A program made the position numbers and the translations under genes. Positions 7,618-15,116 of a stretch of 27,408 bases of DNA are shown here, one piece after another. The DNA is from a virus, in the IMG/VR virus record IMGVR_UViG_3300044451_000365, positions 1 to 27,408 of that record. One strand, given 5' to 3'. Within the stretch, counting starts at the first letter, position 1. Each line of letters begins with the position of its first letter. The notes under the pieces were generated by a model that saw nothing but the letters and a program-made list of their open reading frames with translations, had not been told where the DNA came from and searched no databases.

Positions 7618-8357
7618 CCTGTACCTCCTTGATAAAAATGAGCAGAAGTAAATCCAATCATAGGATTTCCTGTAAACCCAAAATCTGAAATAAAGTTAGA
7701 AAAGTTGTTTTTATAAAGATTGATATCTATATTTTCTATATACACTCTGTTATCTGTTAGTATAGGACTGTATATGTAACTTTTCATAGTAAAAGATAAA
7801 GTAGAAACTAAAGCCCTTCTGGAATCAAATGATCCTTCATATTCTTCATTCACATCAACATCGTTTAGTAATATGGGAATATCTACTTTAGTGTTTAATG
7901 GAGTCATGTTTACTGTTACTGTGAAATCTGGAGCAAAGTATGGAACTATTTGTTCTATAATTTGTAGATTATGTTCGGTGCTTCTAGAAAAACAATATAA
8001 GGCAATAGTAAAATTATAAGGAGCTTCAGAATATGACCTAAAAGGCACATTGTTTATTATTTTTCGTTTTTCTGTTAGTCTGTTTATTCTTCTTATTGGA
8101 TCATATTGTAGATTTACGATTTCAAATGCCATTCTTGGTAAATCTGCTTGGATGTGTGTTTTATCTGTGATGCCGCTCTCTTCTATGATAAGTCTAATAA
8201 ATTTTTCTTTTGGTCCATAACTTATCGGTACTCTTCTTTTTTGTATTTCTCCATTTCTTTCTGTTTTTGTGTAAATAGAATTGAACAAAGATCCAAAAAT
8301 TATAACATGTTTTCGTATCGAATCGTTAAATTGATTATCTAATATTTGAGTAAACAT
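7614..8357 (-). CDS. 15: Tail sheath terminator and head-joining protein, gp15-like
   Basis: This is a 247-residue protein of the family that caps the finished sheath and tube as a hexamer and joins the tail to the neck (T4 gp15, 272 residues). The segment FNDSIRKHVIIFGSLFNSIYTKTERNG followed by RVPISYGPKEKFIRLI is characteristic of gp15 in T4-like phages. So is the block MAFEIVNLQYDPIRRINRL. The C-terminal third is rich in Asn, Ser and aromatic residues. The start ATG overlaps the gp14 stop (TGATG), and its stop overlaps gp16 (ATGA), so genes 14, 15 and 16 form a translationally coupled set. Confidence 0.92.
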   Translation of the reverse strand: MFTQILDNQFNDSIRKHVIIFGSLFNSIYTKTERNGEIQKRRVPISYGPKEKFIRLIIEESGITDKTHIQADLPRMAFEIVNLQYDPIRRINRLTEKRKIINNVPFRSYSEAPYNFTIALYCFSRSTEHNLQIIEQIVPYFAPDFTVTVNMTPLNTKVDIPILLNDVDVNEEYEGSFDSRRALVSTLSFTMKSYIYSPILTDNRVYIENIDINLYKNNFSNFISDFGFTGNPMIGFTSAHFYQGGTG

Positions 8358-9286
8358 CAGTAATTGCCTTCGGAAAATGGATCTATATCAGTAAAATCAA
8401 ATATTTTAATTCCCCCTACTTGAGTCGAATCGTTGTCTCCTCCTAGTTTCGATGTGAAAGGATCTTGAGATACACTAGTATCACTTGGAGAAGTACTTCC
8501 TTTGAAATAGTATTCTGCACCAGATTCTGCTCCTCGTATAGTTTGATTCGAGGCAAAAGAAAATCCTCCACTTATTTCAATGAGATGGATTGCATTTTGT
8601 GTAGAACCTTTAATGAAATTAAGTAGTGTTGCGGTGCTTGTTGCATTTATAAAAGAACCTCCAGTAATTCCAATTATTTGAAATACTTGTTCTCCATTTA
8701 ATAAATTTTTTCCAGAAATTGGAGTTAAATTGATAAATGCATAGGTAGTTTTTTTATTTCTTAGTTTTTCAACTTCGTCAACATCTGTTATTCCAGTATT
8801 AATAACTTCTCCACTATATGTGAACAATTCTAGTGTTAGTGTGTAAGTAGACAATCCTCCCAATTGATAGAAAGGAAATTCATCTTCTACATAATTTATT
8901 TCAAACAAAGACTTAGAAAGAGGTAAGTAAATTAAATCGCCAGTTCTTGGTTTTGGTATTTCTGTTCTTTTAATTTTTACTTCTTCTTCGAATCTTTTTT
9001 TGGAAATAAGTATCGATGCACGATCTGTTATTTGAACCCCAAATTTCATTATGATATCTCTGTTTCCTTCAAATCGATCTACGTTTACTAAATATGCTTC
9101 TAGTGGATAACCTTCTGTAAATTTCGACTCTGGATCTTCGCCAAATAAATTATCGATAATGAGATAATCTCTAGGAATATATAAAATATCTTTTCCTGTA
9201 GCTTTAATTGTTTCTATAGTTAAATCGTCGATCAATTTTTGCTCGGTTAAAGAGTCATATGATTTAAAATACGGATTAGTTGCCAT
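8357..9286 (-). CDS. 14: Neck protein, gp14-like
   Basis: This is a neck subunit that, with gp13, closes the filled head and provides the tail attachment surface. The first half shows the marine T4-like gp14 pattern: YFKSYDSLTEQKLIDDL, IKATGKDILYIPRDYL, LFGEDPESKFTEGYPLEAYL, VDRFEGNRDIIMKFGVQI and a basic SKKRFEEEV strand. It has 309 residues against 256 in T4. The extra length is a Ser/Thr/Gly-rich C-terminal part (about residues 185-300) with ITGGSF-like strands resembling the fibre proteins. A weak GGATAAATAA precedes the ATG, which lies five bases after the gp13 stop. Confidence 0.91.
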   Translation of the reverse strand: MATNPYFKSYDSLTEQKLIDDLTIETIKATGKDILYIPRDYLIIDNLFGEDPESKFTEGYPLEAYLVNVDRFEGNRDIIMKFGVQITDRASILISKKRFEEEVKIKRTEIPKPRTGDLIYLPLSKSLFEINYVEDEFPFYQLGGLSTYTLTLELFTYSGEVINTGITDVDEVEKLRNKKTTYAFINLTPISGKNLLNGEQVFQIIGITGGSFINATSTATLLNFIKGSTQNAIHLIEISGGFSFASNQTIRGAESGAEYYFKGSTSPSDTSVSQDPFTSKLGGDNDSTQVGGIKIFDFTDIDPFSEGNY

Positions 9287-9290
9287 TTAT

Positions 9291-10094
9291 TTATCCTATA
9301 AAGAAATCAGAAGGCATCTCATGCGTGGATATTAGCTCTTGTTCAATTGCCTGTATTTCTGCAATCGCCTCTTGCATGATTACTCCTCCTCTCGTAGTTA
9401 TTCCTCCTGGCAATTGAACTCCGTCAAATTTTGACATGTTTGCACCCCATTGTCTTTTTATCAAAGCAGTAACATATTTTTTTAATAATCGGTCGTCATA
9501 TATTTCAGTATATATTTCTGGATTTAATGCAGCATACGCCTCTATAATCATATAATCTCCGACTCGAACATCTTCCATTGTTCCGTCAATGTAAATTCTA
9601 TTTTTGACTTTACTAAAACGTATTGCCTTTTCTGGAGAAAAAAATTGTTCAATGAGATTGATATATCTTTTTGTGGAAGCGTATTGTGGAAGTCCTAAAG
9701 AACTTTGTGATGCCAATCCTCTATTGATGCCAAAGTAATCTGTTAGTGCCATTTGATATCTAACATCAAACATGTTGATGTTTGCAAAATTACTATGACG
9801 AAACAGACGAATAACGCTCACTATAGTAGTACCGTTTGGTCCATCTCCTGTTATTCCTGATGGAGGAATTAATTGATCTGTGTCGATATATGCTTTTTTA
9901 ACATTATCCTCTGTTAATTGATGTTTGAAATAAACCTTTTCTACCCCGTCAAAATGTCGTTCTGCAAAAAGTTCTAATGCATCGTCTACTCGATCTTGAC
10001 ACTGTTGATAATCTACGTTTATTTCTATTACAGGGTGTCCCAATGCACGCAGTGCATATTTAATGATATTGTCTTTGGAATTGATATTTCCCAT
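9291..10094 (-). CDS. 13: Neck protein, gp13-like
   Basis: This is a 267-residue neck subunit (T4 gp13, 309) that acts as the head-completion connector below the portal. The N terminus (IIKYALRALGHPVIEINVDYQQ, then RVDDALELFAERHFDGVEK) is the typical start of gp13 in T4-like marine phages. The middle (DVRYQMALTDYFGINR) and the VGDYMIIEAYAALNPEIYTEIYDDRLLKKY block also match. A strong ribosome site AAGGAG lies six bases before the ATG, within a small inverted repeat and just after a TATAAATA motif. It therefore probably begins a late transcript that continues through genes 14 to 17. Confidence 0.92.
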   Translation of the reverse strand: MGNINSKDNIIKYALRALGHPVIEINVDYQQCQDRVDDALELFAERHFDGVEKVYFKHQLTEDNVKKAYIDTDQLIPPSGITGDGPNGTTIVSVIRLFRHSNFANINMFDVRYQMALTDYFGINRGLASQSSLGLPQYASTKRYINLIEQFFSPEKAIRFSKVKNRIYIDGTMEDVRVGDYMIIEAYAALNPEIYTEIYDDRLLKKYVTALIKRQWGANMSKFDGVQLPGGITTRGGVIMQEAIAEIQAIEQELISTHEMPSDFFIG

Positions 10095-10137
10095 ACATTC
10101 TCCTTATTTATTTATAAGGAAAATGAATTATATTAAA
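10095..10137 (-). promoter_or_regulatory. Candidate late promoter with hairpin over the gp13 ribosome site
   Basis: The 43-base gap between the cysteine-rich unknown and gp13 contains TATAAATA (complement at 10109-10116). It also contains an inverted repeat CCTTAT-6 bases-ATAAGG at 10102-10119 and AAGGAG at 10100-10105. The right arm of the repeat overlaps the ribosome site. The promoter would start RNA only about ten bases before the ATG, excluding the left arm. RNA reading through from the fibre genes would contain the full hairpin and could hide the ribosome site. The layout is seen; the regulatory effect is inference. Confidence 0.5.
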
Positions 10138-10932
10138 TTATTTTGGTTGTTCTGTTGGAGGAGTGGGAGGAGTGGGAGGAGTGGGAGGAGTGGGAGCTTC
10201 TGGTGTTGTAACAGAAACCAACTGAACATCTTCAAATTTCATATTTTCAATATAATATCTTCTGGTTATAGGAGAAATAGACTCTTCTGGAGAAGATTCT
10301 GTATAATTATTGAACCCTGGCATTTGTAGAGGACAGTTTAGTTTAGGATAATCTAATTTAGAGTACTCTGTTTCTGCAGCGTTCAACCAAGTCATAGGTT
10401 TGTCTCCGCATCCACAACCACCACAAAAAAATTTACCTTCTGTTTTACTTTTTCTCAAGAATTCACATGGAGGCAATTGTCCTTCTATATTTTTGTTTCC
10501 AAAACAACTTAAAACTCGCAATTGTTTGAGTTCTATTGATACTTTGTTGTTTTGAACCCCCCTCGACGCCAAAGCAGATACTAGACTTTTTGCCATTTTG
10601 AACATACCATCCGGATTTTCTATTTCTCTTGCTTTAAATTCTGGTTGAGGTTCTGGAGAAACAGAAGATTCAGATTGTGGTGTTGGTTTAGTTTGTTCTT
10701 TCATAGTAAATACCTCATATAATGTATTTATATTAGAAGAAATAGTTGGAGTAGAATTATATTTAAAATTATTTAAAATGTTTTCATCAATTGAATTGAC
10801 TTTTTTTACCACAGGAATAGATTTATTTTCTTGCACATTTTGTGTCGGTTGAATATCTTGCTTGATATTTTTTTCTTCTTTTTTGCAATGGTCTCCACTG
10901 CAAGGCTTATGTTTATTGCAACCACACGACAT
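10138..10932 (-). CDS. Cysteine-rich protein of unknown function with Thr-Pro-Pro repeat tail
   Basis: I do not recognise a named family. The reading frame allows a GTG start at 10938 overlapping the upstream stop (GTGA), but an ATG two codons on gives a natural MSCGCNKHKPCSG start and I prefer it. The N terminus has Cys at 3, 5, 11 and 16. A low-complexity Pro/Ser/Gln linker follows, then a compact region with Cys143, Cys156, the CGGCGCG cluster (170, 173, 175) and Cys200 before PLQMPGF. This pattern suggests a metal or Fe-S site. The protein ends in four Thr-Pro-Pro repeats and a short tail. It sits between the fibre genes and neck gp13, the T4 wac position, so it may be a virion or assembly factor. 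No fibritin-like coiled coil is seen, so I do not call it fibritin. Confidence 0.72.
   Translation of the reverse strand: MSCGCNKHKPCSGDHCKKEEKNIKQDIQPTQNVQENKSIPVVKKVNSIDENILNNFKYNSTPTISSNINTLYEVFTMKEQTKPTPQSESSVSPEPQPEFKAREIENPDGMFKMAKSLVSALASRGVQNNKVSIELKQLRVLSCFGNKNIEGQLPPCEFLRKSKTEGKFFCGGCGCGDKPMTWLNAAETEYSKLDYPKLNCPLQMPGFNNYTESSPEESISPITRRYYIENMKFEDVQLVSVTTPEAPTPPTPPTPPTPPTEQPK
10157..10192. repeat. Four perfect 9-base tandem repeats (Thr-Pro-Pro coding)
   Basis: Four copies of GGAGGAGTG stand head to tail, followed by a partial fifth. On the coding strand they give the Pro-Thr-Pro-Pro-Thr-Pro-Pro run at the C terminus of the cysteine-rich protein. The perfect identity implies slippage-prone copy number. 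Confidence 0.9.
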
Positions 10933-10934
10933 AA

Positions 10935-12074
10935 TCACTGTGTACTACACGGATCGTCACATAGAGTACCACAATTTTGCTGGGTTGTTCCACCCCATTT
11001 AAGGCATAAATTCAGCGGAACATTGGTGCATAATCCTTGAATACAACATGGAATCGATTCAAATGAGGTTCCACTGGGTGCAGCTTGTTGACATGTCACG
11101 TATGCATAAAAAGTGCTTCCTGGATTCTGACAATCTTTATAATTAATATAATCCAAACATGTTGTGTTGGTATGACAAGCTCCTTGAGTATAGGCCGAAA
11201 ATTTTGAACTTTCGTAGCCTGCATGAAAAACTTCTGCAGTTATACCGGAATCAGAACTATGTTTTGTACAAACTATAATATTTTTTCCTGGATATAATAC
11301 CGAACTCGACTGTCTAAATTTAACACTCGAAGGAAAACCAGTCAATCCATCCGATACTATAAGGGCAAAAGTAGATATTTCATTTGAGTTAGAACTATCA
11401 TTAAATCCAGTAAATCCTGTGATATTGTTTGCTTCAACAACTGTTATCGAATTAACATCGAGAATTGAATCACTGGATGTTTTACTTCTGTTTGTAAATA
11501 AAACAGAATTAGTAGATCCTGTTCCCGGATTTAAATGTAAATATAACGATTGAGTATTTCCAGTGAATCCGTAATCTGTGAATTTGGTTGTAGTACTAGT
11601 ATCGAGATATAAAATTCCTTTAACAGAATTTGGATTTCCAACAGGTAAATCTCCTGCAGTAGCGTTGATTGTTATAAAATTCGCATCCGATGTTAGTGAT
11701 ATTCCTGCTGTCTTACTTTCTATATTTCTGAAAGTAAATTTGGCTAGATTTGTTTCATTTGAAATTCCCAGAAATAAAGATGATCCCGGGGTAGCTGTTA
11801 TTCCGTCTCCAAAGAAAACAGTAACGCCCCTAATCAATGATGCATCGAAAGTAAATCCAATTGTTCCCGTGTTAATTGTTATAATATCAGAAGTAACAGA
11901 ATTTTGACTCAAATTTAAAATAAAACTTGTCAGAGTTGTTCCAGTATTTCCTGTGTTTCCGGTTACACTTGTACCAGGATCTCCAGTTAGTCCTGTAGGA
12001 CCCATTGGACCTTGAAGACCATCCAGACCCTTTGTTCCAGATTGAGAAAAAAAATGACTGCTTCCTATACTCAT
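10935..12074 (-). CDS. Collagen-like fibre protein with cysteine-rich C terminus (paralogue of next gene upstream)
   Basis: This 379-residue protein starts with a short leader and then Gly-X-Y repeats (residues 13-45, including GPMGPTGLTGDPG and GNTGNTG), expected to form a collagen-like triple helix. The middle 230 residues are Ser/Thr/Gly/Asn-rich beta-prone sequence typical of trimeric fibres. The last 80 residues are cysteine-rich, with CLDYINYKDC and a module CC-IQGLC-...-CLKWGG-...-C. This tail aligns with the C terminus of the 398-residue neighbour (CLDYVTQSHC, CC, ECLNFKG), so the two are paralogues. It lies in the slot of T4 genes 12 and wac. I infer a tail fibre or whisker involved in host recognition. 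There is no enzyme motif. Confidence 0.78.
   Translation of the reverse strand: MSIGSSHFFSQSGTKGLDGLQGPMGPTGLTGDPGTSVTGNTGNTGTTLTSFILNLSQNSVTSDIITINTGTIGFTFDASLIRGVTVFFGDGITATPGSSLFLGISNETNLAKFTFRNIESKTAGISLTSDANFITINATAGDLPVGNPNSVKGILYLDTSTTTKFTDYGFTGNTQSLYLHLNPGTGSTNSVLFTNRSKTSSDSILDVNSITVVEANNITGFTGFNDSSNSNEISTFALIVSDGLTGFPSSVKFRQSSSVLYPGKNIIVCTKHSSDSGITAEVFHAGYESSKFSAYTQGACHTNTTCLDYINYKDCQNPGSTFYAYVTCQQAAPSGTSFESIPCCIQGLCTNVPLNLCLKWGGTTQQNCGTLCDDPCSTQ
11940..12038. repeat. Collagen-like Gly-X-Y coding stretch in the 379-residue fibre
   Basis: This is a degenerate 9-base-scale repeat coding for about eleven Gly-X-Y triplets near the N terminus, rich in Gly-Pro-x, Gly-x-Thr and Gly-Asn-Thr. 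It is less regular than the stretch in the neighbouring fibre gene. Confidence 0.8.
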
Positions 12075-12094
12075 ATGCTTTATTTCTTTTATAT

Positions 12095-13291
12095 TTATGG
12101 ATTGTCACATGGAAGACAGATACCAAAACACGTATTTGACGGAAGCTGTGAACAAGGAAGAGTTTTTACTATTCCTTTGAAATTTAAACATTCTTCTGGT
12201 CTAGCATCTTGACACTTGAAACTTTTAGAAGTAAAGTCCCAATAACAACATCCTATTTTTCCTGTCGTTATTCCATCGCAAGTTTTTCCAACGAAAAAAT
12301 TACTGCCATTGGTGATACCTGTTATTTTTGTGCAATGAGATTGAGTAACATAATCCAGGCAATTTCCATTTGATAACACACAACTACCGTAAAATACTTT
12401 TGTATTTGCTAATGCTGTTCTACCCGATTCTAATAATGGTCGAAACCATACTATATGACTATTTGTAGATCCTGTACTGTATGTGTCAAATAAATATAAT
12501 GCGCTCTGAAGGGTTGATCCAGATATAGTTGAAATAGGTTTATTCAAAATCACAGGACCAGTTATTCCAGAAATAGGCATAGACTTGAATTGTGTTTCTG
12601 ATGCTAAAGTTCCCACAGAATCTTTTCTGTAATTGTCAAGTTGTCCAGTATTTCCAGATATATCTGTTTCTCTCATATAAGGAATAGACAAGTGTAATAG
12701 TCTTGCATCAGAATTCCAATTATTATTTTTGGTAAAATTAATTAGCGTATTGCCTGGATTAAATATAATTTCTTTTGCAAGATTACCAGCCGATGCACCA
12801 GAAGAGATAGGATTTGAACCAAGACATAGTCCAGTCAACTCAATTGTTGGGTTTGTAATATTTGTCGTTATGTTTTTGAACTTTAATGTTGAAAACTTTA
12901 TTATATCAAAACTATAACCACTTTGAGCTAAGTTTAACTCTCCTTTATAGGTCCTGCTGCTGTTTAATCCTAATATACTAAATCCTGTTGTAGTGATTCC
13001 TTTTAAATCCAAAAATACAATACTATTAGTTCCTTTTTGTGAAGAAATTCCACTGAAACCGGCTATATTGGTGAATAGTAATGTTGCACCAGAAACTCCA
13101 TTGATTCCAAAACTAAATCCTATTCCCGCACTAACCAGTTTAATTCCAGTTACACCAGAACCAGTGTTTCCGGGTGAGCCTGTTTTTGGTGGTCCTTGAG
13201 GTCCTTGGGGTCCTTGGGGTCCTTGTTCGCCTTGGGGTCCTCGGGGTCCCAAGCCGGTTGAGTATATTATAGGTGAACTGCCAGTGGACAT
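12095..13291 (-). CDS. Collagen-like fibre protein with cysteine-rich C terminus
   Basis: This is a 398-residue putative fibre. After 14 residues comes an uninterrupted collagen-like run GPRGPQGEQGPQGPQGPQG (from residue 15), then GSPGNTGSGVTG, then a long beta-prone body. That body has many Gly-Ile-Thr and Ser-Gly-Ile motifs and a CLG-containing strand. The C terminus (from about residue 305) is cysteine-rich: NGNCLDYVTQSHC, KTCDG, IGCCYWDF, FKCQDARPEECLNFKG and a final CFGICLPC. The tail order matches the 379-residue neighbour, indicating duplication followed by divergence of the body. A late-promoter-like TATAAATA lies four bases before the ATG. It is probably a trimeric, surface-exposed host-recognition protein. 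Confidence 0.78.
   Translation of the reverse strand: MSTGSSPIIYSTGLGPRGPQGEQGPQGPQGPQGPPKTGSPGNTGSGVTGIKLVSAGIGFSFGINGVSGATLLFTNIAGFSGISSQKGTNSIVFLDLKGITTTGFSILGLNSSRTYKGELNLAQSGYSFDIIKFSTLKFKNITTNITNPTIELTGLCLGSNPISSGASAGNLAKEIIFNPGNTLINFTKNNNWNSDARLLHLSIPYMRETDISGNTGQLDNYRKDSVGTLASETQFKSMPISGITGPVILNKPISTISGSTLQSALYLFDTYSTGSTNSHIVWFRPLLESGRTALANTKVFYGSCVLSNGNCLDYVTQSHCTKITGITNGSNFFVGKTCDGITTGKIGCCYWDFTSKSFKCQDARPEECLNFKGIVKTLPCSQLPSNTCFGICLPCDNP
13187..13249. repeat. Collagen-like Gly-Pro-Gln tandem repeats
   Basis: Near-perfect 9-base repeats (complement GGTCCTTGG) encode Gly-Pro-Gln triplets at residues 15-35 of the 398-residue fibre. This is the most regular collagen stretch in the window. 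Confidence 0.9.
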
Positions 13292-13303
13292 ATTTTATTT
13301 ATA
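13292..13303 (-). promoter_or_regulatory. TATAAATA motif just before the 398-residue fibre gene
   Basis: On the minus strand TATAAATA (complement at 13296-13303) overlaps the stop codon of the previous gene and ends four bases before the ATG. It matches the T4 late-promoter element. RNA starting the usual 5-7 bases downstream would begin at or inside the start codon, so it would be leaderless. It may instead just be an AT-rich translation start. Low confidence as a promoter. Confidence 0.3.
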
Positions 13304-15098
13304 AAGAAACAGGCAACTTTTTGTTTATTTGCGGTATAGAATTAGAATCACATCTGATGAATTTTATTGGTCTTACTTTGTTTTTTTCTGTTCTGTTGGA
13401 TTTTTTTGTTATGTATTTAACATTGTTTTCATACGGAAACGTGACTGTCCAGGCAACAGATCCTGCTGCAGCAGTTGATCCAGTAAATATACCTTGTGAA
13501 TCCGAGAAAGAACCGGTAGAAGACCAATGGGTTCCAGTTATTGGAGCTCCTTCTGAATTAATTAGTATTTGATTTAAATTTTTGTATTTACAAAGATAAC
13601 TGATATAACTTAATTCATCTAAAGCAGGAATATACCAAGAAGACTCGTTTTCTTGATTGATGATTAGTTTTCTATTTATTTCTCGCAATCCAACAATCAT
13701 TGGAGTAGTTGTTATTGAATCGAATAAGTCGTTTGCTTTGTAATCTTCAGAAGTAAGTTCTTGTAGCGTTAATCCAGCAACAGAAAATAATTCTGCAGAA
13801 TTAATTCTTGAAGTGTTGTTAAATCCCCAACTAGTAGACCAGTTTCCATTTACATCATGTTTTAAATCAATTCCATTGTTTCTTTTTTCATCACATCTAT
13901 ATGCTAATATATGTTTTTTGTTTAATTCTATTTCTATTGTTTGATTTAAATAATATCCTTCTTTGGTATTCTTTATCTCGTTGGGATTTGTTTCGAGTAT
14001 TCTTCCCGAAACTGATAATTGAGGACCCCAGTCAAGACCTCCTCTGGAAAAACTAAAAGTATCAATTTCTATGATTCTTCTTGTCAAATCGTCTACGTGT
14101 TCCACTGTCATCGAGTCTAATGATAAAATCATGGCATAAGAATCTTCTGTGTTGCATCGATTATTTCGTTCTGAACCGTATCCTCTCCAATCGTAACGTG
14201 AGAAATATAAAACACTTTCTTGTGTTGATCCGTCTAGAACTTCATTTATATTTGTAAAATTGTAAACATCTCTACCGTAACATATAGATCTACCTGGACT
14301 ATATACTCCTATGAACATGCCCCCAGCTACCAAATCTCCGAATTTCAGTTCTGTCAGCGGAACTGCAACATATTCACAGGACAAATTTTCTTTTCCTGTG
14401 TAAAATTCTTGTGCATTTCTTTGAATTCCGGTAAATATTTTTCCACTCTCTAAACAACTTGCTCCAACTACTCCTAATTCTAGTGTGGTTCCATCACAAC
14501 AACCTCCAGTTCCTTCGATACATATAGATTTTTCTCCCATGAAACATCGAGTTCCTATTCCTTGAAAAAACATTTTATTGTTTTCGCATATCGATTGTGT
14601 TGTTTCTGAACATAACCCCTTTCCATCACAACACGCTCCTAATCCAGAAACAGAACTGAAACAGTCTATGTCTTTGCAGGACTGACCAGCAAGAAATCTG
14701 GTCCAGTTGAATGCAAAATTAAATTTTGCAGCAATCGAATGACAACCACAATATGTGGTAGTCTGACACGGTATAATAGTGTTATTTTCTGTGTCGTACA
14801 TACAACATCCACCACTGTGTCCCTCCATAGCAGTCGCACCACAAAGAGATTCGGAAGACGGAATAAAATAACCAAAACAATCAGCTTGACTGGTTGGATA
14901 TGTGCAATTACATTCACTAGTTGAACCAGAAATCGTACTATTAATACAAGTTCCTTGTAATAAATTCTTGTAATTTACTTTATTGTCATGTGAATTCAGT
15001 TGTGAATTCAGTTGTGAATTCAGTAAATTTTTATTACTGTATTGGTTTAGTACATTTAATTCTGTTTCTGAAATTGTTTCTGATGTTTCATAAGGCAT
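13299..15098 (-). CDS. Cysteine-rich adhesin with DUF1566-like (C-type-lectin-fold) C-terminal domain
   Basis: This 599-residue protein is in three parts. Residues 1-50 are a Gln/Asn-rich leader containing a repeated LNSQ unit. Residues 50-250 are packed with cysteines, including two or three copies of a module of type GxCC-x-Gly-x-C-...-C-x-x-Gly-x-x-x-x-Gly (LGACCDGKGLC, TGGCCDGTTLE, SGGCCMYD). From about residue 250, FGDLVAGGMFIGVYSPG begins a domain resembling the start of DUF1566-type modules. The end from Trp488 has WYIPALDELSYI, HWSSTGSF, AWTVTFPY and VRPIKFIRC, which fits DUF1566 order (W-x-x-P-x-x-x-E-L, WSST, AW, VRCVR). Such folds present variable ligand-binding surfaces in phage and bacterial adhesins. 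I infer a receptor-binding fibre component. It has an AGGAC ribosome site 10 bases from the ATG. Confidence 0.75.
   Translation of the reverse strand: MPYETSETISETELNVLNQYSNKNLLNSQLNSQLNSHDNKVNYKNLLQGTCINSTISGSTSECNCTYPTSQADCFGYFIPSSESLCGATAMEGHSGGCCMYDTENNTIIPCQTTTYCGCHSIAAKFNFAFNWTRFLAGQSCKDIDCFSSVSGLGACCDGKGLCSETTQSICENNKMFFQGIGTRCFMGEKSICIEGTGGCCDGTTLELGVVGASCLESGKIFTGIQRNAQEFYTGKENLSCEYVAVPLTELKFGDLVAGGMFIGVYSPGRSICYGRDVYNFTNINEVLDGSTQESVLYFSRYDWRGYGSERNNRCNTEDSYAMILSLDSMTVEHVDDLTRRIIEIDTFSFSRGGLDWGPQLSVSGRILETNPNEIKNTKEGYYLNQTIEIELNKKHILAYRCDEKRNNGIDLKHDVNGNWSTSWGFNNTSRINSAELFSVAGLTLQELTSEDYKANDLFDSITTTPMIVGLREINRKLIINQENESSWYIPALDELSYISYLCKYKNLNQILINSEGAPITGTHWSSTGSFSDSQGIFTGSTAAAGSVAWTVTFPYENNVKYITKKSNRTEKNKVRPIKFIRCDSNSIPQINKKLPVSL
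14989..15024. repeat. Three perfect 12-base tandem repeats with EcoRI-type cores
   Basis: Three copies of TGTGAATTCAGT lie head to tail in the leader of the 599-residue adhesin, encoding the Leu-Asn-Ser-Gln tetrapeptide repeat. The perfect identity indicates recent expansion by slippage. Confidence 0.92.
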
Positions 15099-15116
15099 GT
15101 TATAGTCCTGGTTGTT

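Noticed and set aside
10157-10192. CRISPR-like array
   Set aside because: The repeat units are contiguous 9-base coding repeats without spacers.
10138-10932. Fibritin (wac) assignment from position
   Set aside because: No coiled-coil heptads or foldon-like C terminus are present; the cysteine pattern and proline tail do not fit.
14666-14917. 83-codon minus-strand frame inside the 599-residue adhesin
   Set aside because: It lies entirely within the larger gene in another frame, with no ribosome site or recognisable motif.
13299-15098. Possible target gene of a diversity-generating retroelement
   Set aside because: The domain fold is suitable, but no reverse transcriptase, template repeat or initiation element is visible in the window.
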